This document shows positions 46,506 through 58,157 of a DNA stretch of 64,000 bases, one piece after another; position 1 is the stretch's first letter, and each line of letters opens with the position of its first letter. The translations under genes and the position numbers were made by a program. The notes under the pieces are model-generated. The model was not told the DNA's origin, did no database searches, and saw only the letters and a program-made list of their open reading frames with translations. This stretch comes from Macrobrachium rosenbergii (Eukaryota > Arthropoda > Malacostraca > Decapoda > Palaemonidae), in NCBI RefSeq assembly GCF_040412425.1, contig NC_089744.1:23287501-23351500 (forward strand). Reading direction: 5' to 3'.

Positions 46506-47826
46506 ATGCTTTTCACTCTTGTATCCACTGCCTTGTATCCAAAGCCTTGTATCCCAGCCTTGTATCCAAAGTATTGTATCAAAGGCCTTGTACCCCAAGT
46601 CTTGTTTCTCAAGCATTGTATCCTAAGCCTTGTATCCCAAGCATTGAATTCCGAGCCTTGTATCCAAGGCCTTGCATCCCAAGTCTTGTAACCCAGTCAT
46701 TGTACCCCAAGTATTGTATCCGAAGCATTGCACACAAAGGTTTGTATCCCAAGCATTGTATCCTAAGTCTTGTATCCCAAGCATTGCATTTTAAGCCGTG
46801 TATCCAAGGCCTTGTATAGCAAGTCATGTATCACAAGCATTGTATCCCAAGTCTTGTATCCCAAGCACTGTATCAAAAAGCTTGTGTCCCAAGCTGCGTA
46901 TTCTATCCCGAGCCTTTTATCCCAAGTATTGTGTCCTAAGCCTTGTATTCCAAGCATTGAATTCCAAACCTTGTATCCAAAGCCTTGCATCCCAAGTCTT
47001 GTATCCCAATTTTTGTATCCCAAGCATTGCATTACGAGCCTTGTATCCAAAGCCTTATATCCCAAGCCTTGTAAACAAAGCATTAAATCCTAAGCCTTGT
47101 ATCCCAAGCCTTGCATCCAAAGCCTCGTAAACAAAGCATTGTAAGCTAAGCATTGTATCCTAAGCCTTATATCCCATGCAGTGTATCCTAAGCCTTATAT
47201 CCCATGCAGTGTATCCCAAGCCTTGTATCCTAAGCTTTGTATCCTAAGCCTTGTAAACAAAGCATTATATCCCAAGCCTTGTATCCCAAGCCTTGCATCC
47301 CAAGCATTGTATCCTAAGCCTTGTATCCCAAGCCATGGATCCAAAGCTTTGTGCCCCAAGCCCTGTATCCAAAGCATTGTATCGAAAGCCTTGTATGGCC
47401 CTTTATCCCAAGATTTGTATCCAAAGCTTTGTGTCCCAAGCCCTGAATCCAAAGCATTGTATCCGAAGCCTTGTGTGTCAATCCTTGTATCCCAAGCACT
47501 GTATCCTAAGCCTTGTATCCTAAACTCTGTACCCCAAGCCTTGTATACAAAACATTGTATACAAAGCATTATATCCACAGCCTTATATCCCAAGCCTTGT
47601 ATAAAAAGTATTGTATCCAAAAGCTTGAATACCTAAAGCCTTGTATCCCAAACCCTTTATCCAAAGCCTTGTATCCCATGTCTTGTATCCAAAGGCTTTT
47701 ATCCCAAGCCTTGTATCCAAAGCATTGTATCCAAAGCCTTGTATCCCAAGCCTTGTATCCAGGCTTTGTATACAAAAGCATTGTATCCAAACGCTTGTGC
47801 CCCAAGCCTTGTATCCAAAGGATTTT
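46506..47826 (-). repeat. 14-bp minisatellite, minus orientation, about 94 units
   Basis: The same unit as at 44.7-45.1 kb, reversed: CCTTGTATCCCAAG and CCTTGTATCCAAAG variants over 1.32 kb. Variants are interspersed, with no fixed higher-order pattern that I could see. The many frames of type MYPKPCIPSLVSKALYPK are translations of it on both strands. Confidence 0.95.
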
Positions 47827-47834
47827 TCAAAGTC

Positions 47835-47900
47835 ATATTCAGCGCCGAATGACCTCACAGGTCACCCAGCCTTGACCTAAATTTTGTATTCCAATTCGAA
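47835..47900 (-). repeat. Family B head fragment B13
   Basis: On the minus strand: AATTTAGGTCAAGG, GGTGACCTGTGAGGTCATTC and GGCGCTGAA, then directly the 14-bp array. Only the first 65 bp of the element are present. Confidence 0.78.
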
Positions 47901-48406
47901 TTCCTAAAAAGTAACGCTTTCAATCTGCTATACCAAAGTGCGTCTGCAAATGATTAAGCTTTCGTGAATACGAGAAGCAACCGAACAGGAATTCCTCTTC
48001 CGTACCGATTCCAAATCCCTTGGAATCGTGTCAAGGGAAACGCCTCTAGGGTATAGCTAAGCCCAGGGTGGGTATGGGCTAGGTTGGGATAGAGTTAGGA
48101 TGGCCCAGGGAAAATACGTCGCAAACTAGAATTTCAGATTTCAGTAGGCGAGACCCGCTATCCAATACGCTTATGTTATATGGCCCTAGGCACTACAGCG
48201 TTTAGCAGTTAAAGGTGGCATTTCCGCTACAGGAGCCTTCGTATAGTTTCTAAAAAATGTCGTACGTAGGAAATGTTTCTGAAATGTTTTACCAATCGAG
48301 GACTTGTGAGATATGCCAGGTGGGGCATTTTGCCTGTTACGTGGTCAAGTTAGTCTTATATAACTATTGCAGAGAACTATAGCTTATTCATTTATTTGAA
48401 CTGTGT

Positions 48407-48410
<4 letters not shown>
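47901..48410. other. Low-copy sequence
   Basis: A moderately GC-rich stretch at 47990-48250 without a recognised domain. No gene called. Confidence 0.4.
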
Positions 48411-48459
<49 letters not shown>

Positions 48460-48535
48460 GGTACATTGGGACAAATTACATCTTGATTCTCATCTTTGAC
48501 TTATTGCTGGGGAAGTACTGTACATTGAAAGTAAA

Positions 48536-48611
<76 letters not shown>

Positions 48612-48677
48612 ACATTGGAACAAATTTTATCTCTATTCCCAACTTTGGCTTCTGGGTAGGAAAGTACATTGAAAGTA

Positions 48678-48715
<38 letters not shown>

Positions 48716-48716
48716 T
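48411..48716 (+). repeat. Compound array: three (CT)n tracts with shared spacers
   Basis: (CT)n tracts lie at 48411-48459, 48540-48608 and 48681-48712. The spacers contain TACATTGGRACAAATT, a CTTTGRCTT block and GTACATTGAAAGTAAATT. Confidence 0.93.
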
Positions 48717-49140
48717 AAATCCCACATACTTAACCTCTCTCACTTCAGAAATAACCAGAGAATCCTTTACCAGAGTACCATCCGCCTCGAACTTCCACAA
48801 CTCTTTTTGTGACGGTCCTTTAAGGACTTCAAATGGCTGCCGGGGACTTTACGAGACCCCATATCTCAGAATTTGTTTTTCCTTGATGCCAGTGTCCCCT
48901 GTGATTGGGCCCCCTCCCCCCGTCTCCCCACGATGGGGGGAGGAGAGGAAATCCTTCCTCTCTGTCTTCATTATTCTCTCGACTGTGTTCCGGAGTCAAT
49001 TTACACATTTCCGGGACTCATTTTTTCTCTTATATTTTTTTTAGGTCAAGGAACCTGGGGGTTATGTTATTCTGTTAAAGATGACAGTATATAAATAGCT
49101 ATCTGTTTACGTACTGTGTGACCCTATTTTAGGCTGACTT

Positions 49141-49142
<2 letters not shown>
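48717..49142. other. Core between two inverted (CT)n arrays
   Basis: Low-copy, GC-moderate. Poly-C and poly-G runs lie near 48910-48942. A 73-codon plus frame at 48873-49094 has no known domain. Confidence 0.4.
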
Positions 49143-49183
<41 letters not shown>

Positions 49184-49248
49184 CTTTCCAATGTCCTTTG
49201 TTAACTTTAAAGTTGAGAATCGAATTGAAATTTGTCCCAGTGCACAGT

Positions 49249-49336
<88 letters not shown>

Positions 49337-49396
49337 TACTTTCCAATGTACTTTGTCAACTTTAAAACCAAGCTGATAATCAATTGAAATTTGCAC

Positions 49397-49474
<78 letters not shown>
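49143..49474 (-). repeat. Compound array: three (GA)n tracts, inverse of 48.4-48.7 kb
   Basis: (GT)n(GA)n occupies 49143-49178 and (GA)n occupies 49251-49332 and 49400-49474. The spacers TTTACTTTCCAATGTMCTTTG and GAAATTTGTCCCAGTG are the reverse complement of the spacers at 48.46-48.68 kb. Confidence 0.93.
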
Positions 49475-49478
<4 letters not shown>

Positions 49479-49558
49479 ATAAGTTTTCTTTTAAGACAAC
49501 CAACCCCGTGAAGAAAATATCTATAGACACTGTGGTGGAATAAATTTCCAATGTTGCT

Positions 49559-49631
49559 ATGCATAAATGATAACTATTTATCATGCATAAATGATAAATA
49601 TGCATAAATGATAACTATTTATCATTTATCA
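49559..49631. repeat. Small self-complementary tandem repeat
   Basis: ATGCATAAATGATAACTATT is repeated with TTATCATG. TGATAACTATTTATCA can form a hairpin in each unit. Confidence 0.8.
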
Positions 49632-49719
49632 TGTTCACGTTTTACATTTTCTTTGGCAGCAACTTTTTTTGCAGCCCGTGAAGCGAAACCCCAGGCTCTC
49701 ACCATAAAAAAAACGTATA

Positions 49720-50008
49720 TGGATAAAACCTACAATATTCCAGCTTCTCAGTTGTACTGTAGAGGCCTTTATTCTTCACACCACTGGACTGTGGAACAGC
49801 CTCCCTGACGATATCGTGCAATTGGAACCTCAAAATTTCAGCGGTATGTGCGACGGATTATACACGAAAACAATTCTTGTATTTTAATAATAATAATTAT
49901 TGTATTTTAATCATTTCTATCTATTCATTTATCTAATTTATTTTTACTTTTCTAATAACTGATCTTTTTGTATTTCCTATTACCTTCTGTTAGTCTTTGA
50001 TACGAACA
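49720..50008 (+). mobile_element. LINE-1 C-terminal and 3' UTR fragment
   Basis: One frame around 49765-49835 reads AFILHTTGLWNSLPDDIVQ and then LEPQNF, the LINE polymerase C-terminal motif. After it come TCATTTCTATCTATTCATTT and CTTTTTGTATTTCCTATTAC, then GAACACCATAAACGC, where similarity ends before the GGAAGCTTG block. Confidence 0.75.
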
Positions 50009-50059
50009 CCATAAACGCTGAATTTTAATCGATACACCGGGATATTTATTAGAAGGCTA

Positions 50060-50580
50060 ATTAACAAGTACAATCAGGATTAAATACTACGATTTTTAAA
50101 AGAACATTCGAATTCTAAGGTGCGATAGAAATTTAACACCATGATTTCCACCAGCACATTCAAATTTAAAAATAAAATGAGGATTGAATACCACGATTTT
50201 AAGAAGCACACTCGAATTTTAAAGTACATTAAAGATTCAATACTGTAATTTTAACGAGCACATTGAAATATTAAAGTTTCATGATTTTAACAAGAACATA
50301 AAAATCTTGAAGTACAACAAACATTAACACTACGATTTTAACAAAAACATAAAAATTTTAAAGTACAATAATCATTAACACTATGATTTTGACAAGCACA
50401 TTCAAATTTAAAAGTGCTTTAAAGATTCAGGACCATGATTTTAACAAGCACATTCAAATTCAAAAGTACAATAAACATTAATATGATTTTAAGAAGCACA
50501 TTAAAATTTAAAAGTGCATTCAAGATTCAATACCACGATTTTAACAAGCACATTCAAATTTTCAAGTCCAGTAAGTATTG
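50060..50580. repeat. Diverged tandem array, about ten units of 50-56 bp
   Basis: Units contain ACGATTTTAACAAGCACATT, CAAATTTTAAAGTAC and AATAAACATTAATAC variants. Confidence 0.85.
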
Positions 50581-51210
50581 AAAACTAACCTTTATGTACC
50601 ATCGGAGATCTCACGATCCTGCAAAAATTGGAAACTTGTTGTGGAGAAGGAAACATCCCACAGCCTACTCTTGTTTTGTAACCTAGAAGAGAAATAAAGA
50701 AAGAAAAGGGATTAATGCTATACAGTCGCCAAAGTCATACATAATATTGATTACAAAAAGTATACATAATATTGATTAAAAAAAGTATTTGTTGCTGTCC
50801 ACAAATAACAGTAAGTTTAAGATATTCACATACGTTAAGATTGTCTGTGCATCCAAATGGGAAAAAATTAAGTTTAAAAATATCAATAACTAAGTTTAAT
50901 ATATCAATAAAGTATAATTAAGCTAGTAAGATACACAGGAAATAAAAGGTTTTATTTTCCGTTAAAACCTATCTTTTCTTATTCTAAGTATCTTAAGCTA
51001 GTAAGATACCTAACAGAACACAATGGCATTGTTTTTTTCTGACCAATTATAAAGAAAATTATATCACAGGGGCTTGAATGAGGATGTTCCTAAGTTGAAG
51101 AATGCTGGTATATTGCCTTAGCATTGTTTGTTTTGAATGACTTTATTCTAAATTTTGTTTTTCTCTATATTTTTTTTCTTTTGTAGATTTTCAGTTTGCC
51201 TTTTTTATTT
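50581..51210. other. AT-rich low-copy sequence
   Basis: Small direct repeats (CATAATATTGATTACAAAAA, about 50738 and 50766). No gene. Confidence 0.4.
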
Positions 51211-51211
51211 A

Positions 51212-51461
51212 TACTGCCCTGAAAAGGAAAACTGCAGTATCTGCAAAATTTTCGAAATTGAGATATGTCACCAATTGGGCTCGTGAAACACTAATACACA
51301 AGTTACTGCAGTTTCAGAATGATTCTTCAACGCTTTCCACGAGTATTTAGGGGGTCCCATTTGCAGTATCTGTAAAATCAGCAATAAGGCAAGGGAGTAT
51401 CTACCATTTTGCTCAGTTTTGTATTTTTGCAGATACTGCAGTCTTCCATTTTAGGGCAGTA
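51212..51461 (+). mobile_element. MITE family D copy D3, intact 250 bp
   Basis: Terminal repeats TACTGCCCTGAAAAGGAAAA and the inverse ending CCATTTTAGGGCAGTA, about 38 bp long, run on through CTGCAGTATCTGCAAAA. The flanking bases are TA on both sides (51210-51211 and 51462-51463), the target of Tc1/mariner-type transposases. There is no coding capacity. Confidence 0.9.
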
Positions 51462-52259
51462 TATCTTTGTGAAGTTTTATTGAATGTATTCCTTTTATTC
51501 TTTGGTAACTTGTAGGAAATCGTACTTCAGAAATATAGATATGGTTAACTCGATATAATTTAAATTATGCCCATAACATTACATCAAAAATATTAACAAT
51601 AATAATGCTTTCAGTAACCTGTATTAAACTGTACCTCAAAAATATAGAGGCAACTTGTTTAAATCAATATCATTTACCTTTTATGATATACCAAGTCAGG
51701 AATATTTGTAAAAAAAAAATGCTTTTAGCAACTCATTCTCTTGTCAGCAACAATCACTCACTCGTTTTTACCACAAAAAATGAATCGCGTAGTTTTAAAA
51801 TATAGAAAAAAATAATCGCATCACACGCAATTACTGACTCCTGCAATACAGTAATGCAATTCTTGGTTTCCACTCGAATTTATCGTTTGCACAACATCAC
51901 TTCTCGTCGACTCGAATTAGCAGAAGCACTCAAGCATTTCAGAGAAAGAATTACGTCCAGTTATTTTCCTTTCTGGCGAGTGACAGGGCCTGAATCTATT
52001 TGGAAAGAGCATGAGAGGTTTCATGTTTTATTTTTTTTTTTTATTTATTTTTTTTTGTAGGAATATAACTTTTATGTTTAGGAAGGGTACGAAAAACTGG
52101 AAAGAACCGAATCTGCCATCACGGTCGAATGCAATCGCAGGCGTGAGTTTAAACTGGTATTAGTGCAGGAAATGAAGGGTTTTATTTTATTCAGTATAAG
52201 CTGGAGTCATGGAGATTTATTTCTGTTTAAAGAGTGTTTTTCAACTGAAAGGTACTCAC
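51462..52259. other. AT-rich low-copy sequence
   Basis: Two frames of about 66 codons, at 51605-51805 and 51854-52060, lack recognisable motifs. No gene called. Confidence 0.4.
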
Positions 52260-52319
<60 letters not shown>

Positions 52320-52388
52320 TGAAATTCACAATCTCGTGAAAAACAATGTTATATATTTACTATATACAATTATGTATTTTATTACACG

Positions 52389-52450
<62 letters not shown>

Positions 52451-52527
52451 AAGAAAATATGAAATTCACAATCTCGTGAAAAACAATGTTATATATTTAC
52501 TATATACAATTATGTATTTTATTACAC

Positions 52528-52605
<78 letters not shown>

Positions 52606-52670
52606 AAGAAATTCACAATCTCGTGAAAAAAATGCTATATATTTACTATACAATTATGGATTTTTATGAC

Positions 52671-52720
<50 letters not shown>

Positions 52721-52869
52721 GACGAAGAAGAAGAAGAAGAAGAAGAAGAAGAAGAAGAAGAAGAAGAAGAAGAAGAAGAAGAAGAAGAAGAAGAAGAAGA
52801 AGAAGAAATTCACAATCTCGTGAAAAAATCTGTTATATATTTACTATACAATTATGGATTTTATGACAC

Positions 52870-52933
<64 letters not shown>

Positions 52934-53004
52934 CTAAGAAATTCACAATCTCGTGGAAAAATCTGTATATATATTTACTATATAACTGTCGATTTTTATT
53001 ACAC

Positions 53005-53070
<66 letters not shown>
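52260..53070. repeat. Compound array: six (AAT)n tracts with five shared spacers
   Basis: Spacers of about 65 bp (AAATTCACAATCTCGTGAAA, ATATATTTACTATA, CAATTATG, TTTTATTACACAATAAT) start at about 52320, 52461, 52610, 52807 and 52939. The fourth (AAT)n tract has turned into (AAG)n at 52721-52806. Confidence 0.95.
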
Positions 53071-53071
<1 letters not shown>

Positions 53072-53374
53072 TGGTGATAAAAGGCCATATATCTTCTAAA
53101 TATGAAATTAATGTCTTTGTTTCATGAACTTTAAAGTGAAACTCGGAAAACTTACGTATTAAAAATCTAATAATATAATTCCTCACTATCAATAGGAACC
53201 CCAAAATATCCAGTGACCTAAGAAGGATTTAATCCACAGAAAAATATATTCACCGAACTTGACCTTATTCCATTAGAGGTCAGAATTTGAATGAAACTGA
53301 ATACAGAATGATCAAATATTGACTCCTATTCATTATCAATTCAAAGAGGCTATCACAAATACGGGGTGGCTTTT
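53071..53374. other. Low-copy spacer
   Basis: Nothing recognised. Confidence 0.4.
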
Positions 53375-53701
53375 TAGTTTTCTATAAAAGAAAACTACTG
53401 TGCCGGCTTTCTCTCTGTCCATCCTCACTTTATTCTGTCCGCCCTCAGATCTTAAAAACTACTAAGGCTAGAGGGCTGCAAATTGGGATGTTGATCATCC
53501 ACCCTCCAATCATCAAACTTACCAAATTGCAGCCCTCTAGCCTCCTCAGTAGTTTTTCACTTATTTGAGGTTAAAGTTACAGCATTATACCGAGACAACC
53601 AAAAGACAAATCTGTTTTCGGTGGCCTTGATTATAAGCTATAGCAGCTGTACAGAAAACTCGATTGCGCCGAAGAAACTTCGGCATATATTTTACTTGTT
53701 C
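53375..53701 (-). repeat. Family A copy A12, internal deletion
   Basis: GGTTAAAGTTA joins directly to CAGCATTATACCGAG. About 80 bp, including the GGCCGTGGTTAAAGTTTCAT block, is missing. Confidence 0.88.
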
Positions 53702-53803
53702 TGTGAAGTATTTGATCCACTGATTTTTTTTTTTTTTTTTTTTTGGTCCTCACGTTTGTTATTGCCAGCTCGACCAATGAGATTGTTTATCTTAACTCAT
53801 CTC

Positions 53804-53869
<66 letters not shown>

Positions 53870-54334
53870 GTTTATCCTCCCAATACGTGCACCAACAAAT
53901 CTCTATTTTATTTGATTTTATTCTGTATATTGGATATGAGGTAAACGTAGAGTGGAGTTTTTTGCTATAAATTTACATAATTATGCAAATTTATTCAGTC
54001 TCCCGGAATGCAGGATTCTGAACTCAAATAAAGATTATTCTTAGAATCTACATTTAAATAAAACTTACCTCAACTTCCTTAAATAAAATGAATAGAAATA
54101 ACACCTTTTTACAGATACTAACTTGTAATTATGAATGAAAATGTAATTTATTGTCTATAATAGTTAGTGATTACCTTACAATTGGGATTATAAAGGAATC
54201 TGAGTTACTGCTTGATACATCAATAAAACTGTTTTTAGTGGATGTCATTTTCTTACAGGATTCTAACATAAACATCACTAATATATATCTATATTTTTAC
54301 TTCAAATTTCCTCTTTAAATCGACATGTTACTTT
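53702..54334. other. Low-copy sequence with poly-T and (CT)n
   Basis: Poly-T lies at 53727-53744 and (CT)n at about 53804-53869. No gene. Confidence 0.55.
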
Positions 54335-54711
54335 TAGTTTTCTGTAAAAGAAAACTACTGTGCCGGCTTTGTCTGTCCGTCCTCCCTCAGATCTTAAAAA
54401 CTACTAAGGCTAGCGGACTGCAAATTGGTATGTTGATCATCCACCCTCCGATCATCAAACATACCAAATTGCAGCCCTCTAGCCTCGGTAGTTTTTATTT
54501 TATTTAAGGTTAATGTTAGCCATAATCGTGCATCTGGCAACGATAAAGGACAGGCCACCACAGGCCCGTGGTGAAAGTTTCATGGGTCGCGGCTCATACA
54601 ACATTATACCGAGACCACCGAAAGATACATCCATTTTCGGTGGCCTTGATTATACGATGTACAGAAAACTCGATTTCGCCGAAGAAACTTCGGCGCATTT
54701 TTTACTTGTTA
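54335..54711 (-). repeat. Family A copy A13
   Basis: Nearly complete. Small deletions in the CGCACTTTTTCTG block and next to the GATGTACAG segment. Confidence 0.88.
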
Positions 54712-54744
54712 AATATTCAATTTTAATGACACTTCACCCTTTTC

Positions 54745-55053
54745 GTTATGCAAAGCGCCAATGTTAGTTCCCGCCAATATTTGCATTTAAATGAATATGT
54801 ATTCCTTTCAGATAGAGTAAATAGGCCTATGTCCCCTTTAAATTGACATGTTCTTTAAAAAAAATAGTTTTATTGATATTTTTCCCTTTTCCTTATACAT
54901 TTTTCGTATTATCTAAGACACTGCGTGCGCGCCACAAGTTTTAGCCTCCCAAAGCAATTTCAGCGTCAATGTTTCCATTATGCAAAGCGCCAATGTTAGT
55001 TCCCGCCAATATTTGCATTTAAATGAATATGTATTCCTTTCGGATAGAGTAAA
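54745..55053. repeat. 80-bp direct repeat, 232 bp apart
   Basis: ATGCAAAGCGCCAATGTTAG, TTCCCGCCAATATTTGCATT and TATGTATTCCTTTC, then GGATAGAGTAAATA, occur at 54745-54824 and 54977-55053 with a single visible change. Confidence 0.9.
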
Positions 55054-55223
55054 TATCAATACAAGCAGACGCCTTGTACCCAGCGGCTCTTAGTCTGGGA
55101 TCGACGTTCGATGTAAATTGCATTTTCAATTCCTTAATGTTGTGTGTGCTTTCAAAGCAAATGCTCTCAGTGAAAAATTTGAGGAAATGAAATAAGTTTT
55201 CTAGGGTAGTGATAAGAATTGCC

Positions 55224-55224
<1 letters not shown>

Positions 55225-55265
<41 letters not shown>

Positions 55266-55347
55266 TATTATTCAGAACATGAACCCTGTCCATATGGAAT
55301 AAGCGCAATACAGGGGCCATTGACTTGAAATTCAAGCTTCCAAAGAA

Positions 55348-55408
<61 letters not shown>
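55225..55408 (-). mobile_element. LINE-1 3' end between two (ATT)n tracts
   Basis: (ATT)n at 55228-55272, then CAGAACATGAACCC, CAGGGGCCATTGACTTGAAA and TTCAAGCTTCCAAAGAAT, then another (ATT)n at 55349-55408. Two tails thus bracket one 75-bp body, a partial tandem as at 58.2 kb. Confidence 0.8.
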
Positions 55409-55613
55409 TAAGCTTAAAGTTAGCATAACCGTGCTTCTGACAACGATATAGGACAGGCCACCACCGGGCCGTGGTTCAAGTTTCACGGGCCGCAGCTCAT
55501 ACAGCATTATACCGAGACCACCGAAAGATAGATCAATTTTCGGTGGCCTTGATTATACGCTGTGCAGAAAACTCGATTGCGCCGAAGAAACTTCGGCTCA
55601 TTTTTACTTGTTT
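55409..55613 (-). repeat. Family A copy A14, truncated
   Basis: Only the right half on the minus map is present (AGCTTAAAGTTAGCATAACC to TTTTTACTTGTTT). The central hairpin is lost at the junction with (ATT)n. Confidence 0.87.
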
Positions 55614-55884
55614 AGACGAGAAATGTCTTTCAAATGAAACATTCATACGCATTAACTTCTTAGATGAGAAATCTGTCTCTAACCAACTTTCTTACGCAAT
55701 TTAGAAACATTTCTAATGAAACTCTTAAGCGTTCCATCTTGTGCGAGAAACCTGACTTCAGTGATGTATGAAAACTCACGCGCGCTTTCTTCTTAAACAC
55801 GAAGCTTATTTCAAAAGAAACATTCAACTAAAATCCTATGAGGGAATCTGTTTCACTTTCTAAAATGATAAACCTGTGTCTATT
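55614..55884. repeat. Degenerate left edge of the 43-bp satellite
   Basis: Recognisable but much diverged units: GAAACATTCATACGCATTAA, CTTCTTAGATGAGAAATCTG, and ACTCACGCGCGCTTTCTTCT. Confidence 0.75.
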
Positions 55885-57775
55885 GCAACATTCATGCGCA
55901 CTTTCTAAGATCAGAAATCTGTCTAATGCAACATTCATTCGCACTTTCTAAGATCAGAAACCTGTCTAATGCAACATTCATGCGCACTTTCTAAGATAAG
56001 AAACCTGTGTCTAATGCAACATTCATGCGCACTTTCCAAGATCAGAAATCTATCTAATGCAACATTCATGCGCACTTTCTAAGATCAGAAATCTGTCTAA
56101 TGCAACATTCATGCGCACTTTCTAAGATCAGAAACCTGTCTAATGCAACATTCATGCGCACTTTCTAAGATCAGAAATCTGTCTAATGCAACATTCATGC
56201 GCACTTTCTAAGATGAGAAACCTGTGTCTAATGCAACATTCATGCACACTTTCTAAGATCAGAAATCTGTCTAATGCAACATTCATTCGCACTTTCTAAG
56301 ATCAGAAACCTGTCTAATGCAACATTCATGCGCACTTTCTAAGATCAGAAACCTGTGTCTAATGCAACATTCATGCGCACTTTCCAAGATCAGAAATCTG
56401 TCTAATGCAACATTCATGCGCACTTTCTAAGATCAGAAATCTGTCTAATGCAACATTCATGCGCACTTTCTAAGATCAGAAACCTGTCTAATGCAACATT
56501 CATGCGCACTTTCCAAGATCAGAAATCTGTCTAATGCAACATTCATGCGCACTTTCTAAGATGAGAAACCTGTGTCTAATGCAACATTCATGCGCACTTT
56601 CTAAGATCAGAAATCTGTCTAATGCAACATTCATTTGCACTTTCTAAGATCAGAAACCTGTCTAATGCAACATTCATGCGCACTTCCTAAGATCAGAAAC
56701 CTATGTCTAATGCAACATTCATGCGCACTTTCCAAGATCAGAAATCTGTCTAATGCAACATTCATGCACACTTTCTAAGATCAGAAATCTGTCTAATGTA
56801 ACATTCATGCGCACTTTCTAAGATGAGAAACCTGTCTAAAGCAACATTCATGCGCACTTTCCAAGATCAGAAATCTGTCTAATGCAACATTCATGCGCAC
56901 TTTCTAAGATGAGAAACCTGTCTAATGCAACATTCATGCGCACTTTCTAAGATCAGAAATCTGTCTAATGCAACATTCATTCGCACTTTCTAAGATCAGA
57001 AACCTGTCTAATGCAACATTCATGCGCACTTTCTAAGATCAGAAACCTGTGTCTAATGCAACATTCATGCGCACTTTCTAAGATCAGAAATCTGTCTAAT
57101 GCAACATTCATGCGCACTTTCTAAGATCAGAAATCTGTCTAATGCAACATTCATGCACACTTTCTAAGATCAGAAACCTGTCTAATGCAACATTCATGCG
57201 CACTTTCCAAGATCAGAAATCCATCTAATGCAACATTCATGCGCACTTTCTAAGATGAGAAACCTGTGTCTAATGCAACATTCATGCGCACTTTCTAAGA
57301 TCAGAAATCTGTCTAATGCAACATTCATTCGCACTTTCTAAGATCAGAAACCTGTCTAATGCAACATTCATGTGCACTTTCTAAGATAAAAAACCTGTGT
57401 CTAATGCAACATTCATGCACACTTTCCAAGATCAGAAATCTGTCTAATGCAACATTCATGTGCACTTTCTAAGATCAGAAACCTGTCTAATGCAACATTC
57501 ATGCGCACTTTCCAAGATCAGAAATCTGTCTAATGCAACATTCATGCTCACTTTCTAAGATAAGAAACCTGTGTCTAATGCAACATTCATGCGCACTTTC
57601 TAAGATCACAAATCTGTCTAATGCAACATTCATGCGCACTTTCTAAGATCAGAAACCTGTCTAATGCAACATTCATGCGCACTTTCTAAGATAAGAAACC
57701 TGTGTCTAATGCAACATTCATGCGCACTTTCCAAGATCAGAAATCTGTCTAATGCAACATTCATGCGCACTTTCT
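55885..57775. repeat. 43-bp satellite, about 44 units, with eight-unit higher-order repeat
   Basis: The unit contains AATGCAACATTCATGCGCAC, TTTCTAAGATCAGAAATCTG and TCT. Variants are ATTCATTCGC, TTTCCAAG, GATGAG and the longer CCTGTGTCT ending. The ATTCATTCGC (or ATTCATTTGC) variant occurs at 55933, 56281, 56629, 56975 and 57323, that is, every 346-348 bp. The other variants keep their order between these marks. No open frame. Confidence 0.96.
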
Positions 57776-57880
57776 TGGACGAAATTTGCATACGCACTAA
57801 CTTCTTAGATGAGGAATCTATCTCTAACTAACATTTTCATACGCAATTTGAAAACTTATTCCTAATGAAACGTACATACT
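57776..57880. repeat. Degenerate right edge of the 43-bp satellite
   Basis: TTGCATACGCACTAACTTCT and AGATGAGGAATCTATCTCTA mirror the diverged left edge. Confidence 0.75.
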
Positions 57881-58157
57881 CACATCTCAGTTCCAGAGGT
57901 CCGTTATTCCTCACGCGGTTGAACTGAGGAGCAGTCTCCCTACTGAGGATGTCGTTCAATTGGAACTGATTTATTATTTATTAATTTATTAATTCATTTA
58001 TTTTTTAATAAGTGAGTTGGATCTCTTCTTTCTGTATTTCCCTTTACCTCCTCTTACTTCTTCCCAATGAACACCATAATATTCCTTGGAAGCTTGAATT
58101 TCAAGTCAATGGCCCCTTTGGTGGGATTGTTCCATATGCGTAGCGTTCATCTTCTGC

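Noticed and set aside
44569..47880. Many overlapping frames of the form MYPKPCIPSLVSKALYPK on both strands, up to 151 codons
   Set aside because: A 14-bp unit cycles through all frames every 42 bases, so openness only reflects absence of stops in the unit. No start, end or composition suggests a protein.
49144..49605. Open frames rich in SLSLSL or ERERER (also 3.9, 5.0, 23.1, 25.4, 32.1, 44.6 and 48.4 kb)
   Set aside because: Translations of (CT)n and (GA)n tracts.
55885..57775. CRISPR-like array of regular direct repeats
   Set aside because: The 43-bp repeats abut with no unique spacers, and the sequence context is eukaryotic. It is a satellite.
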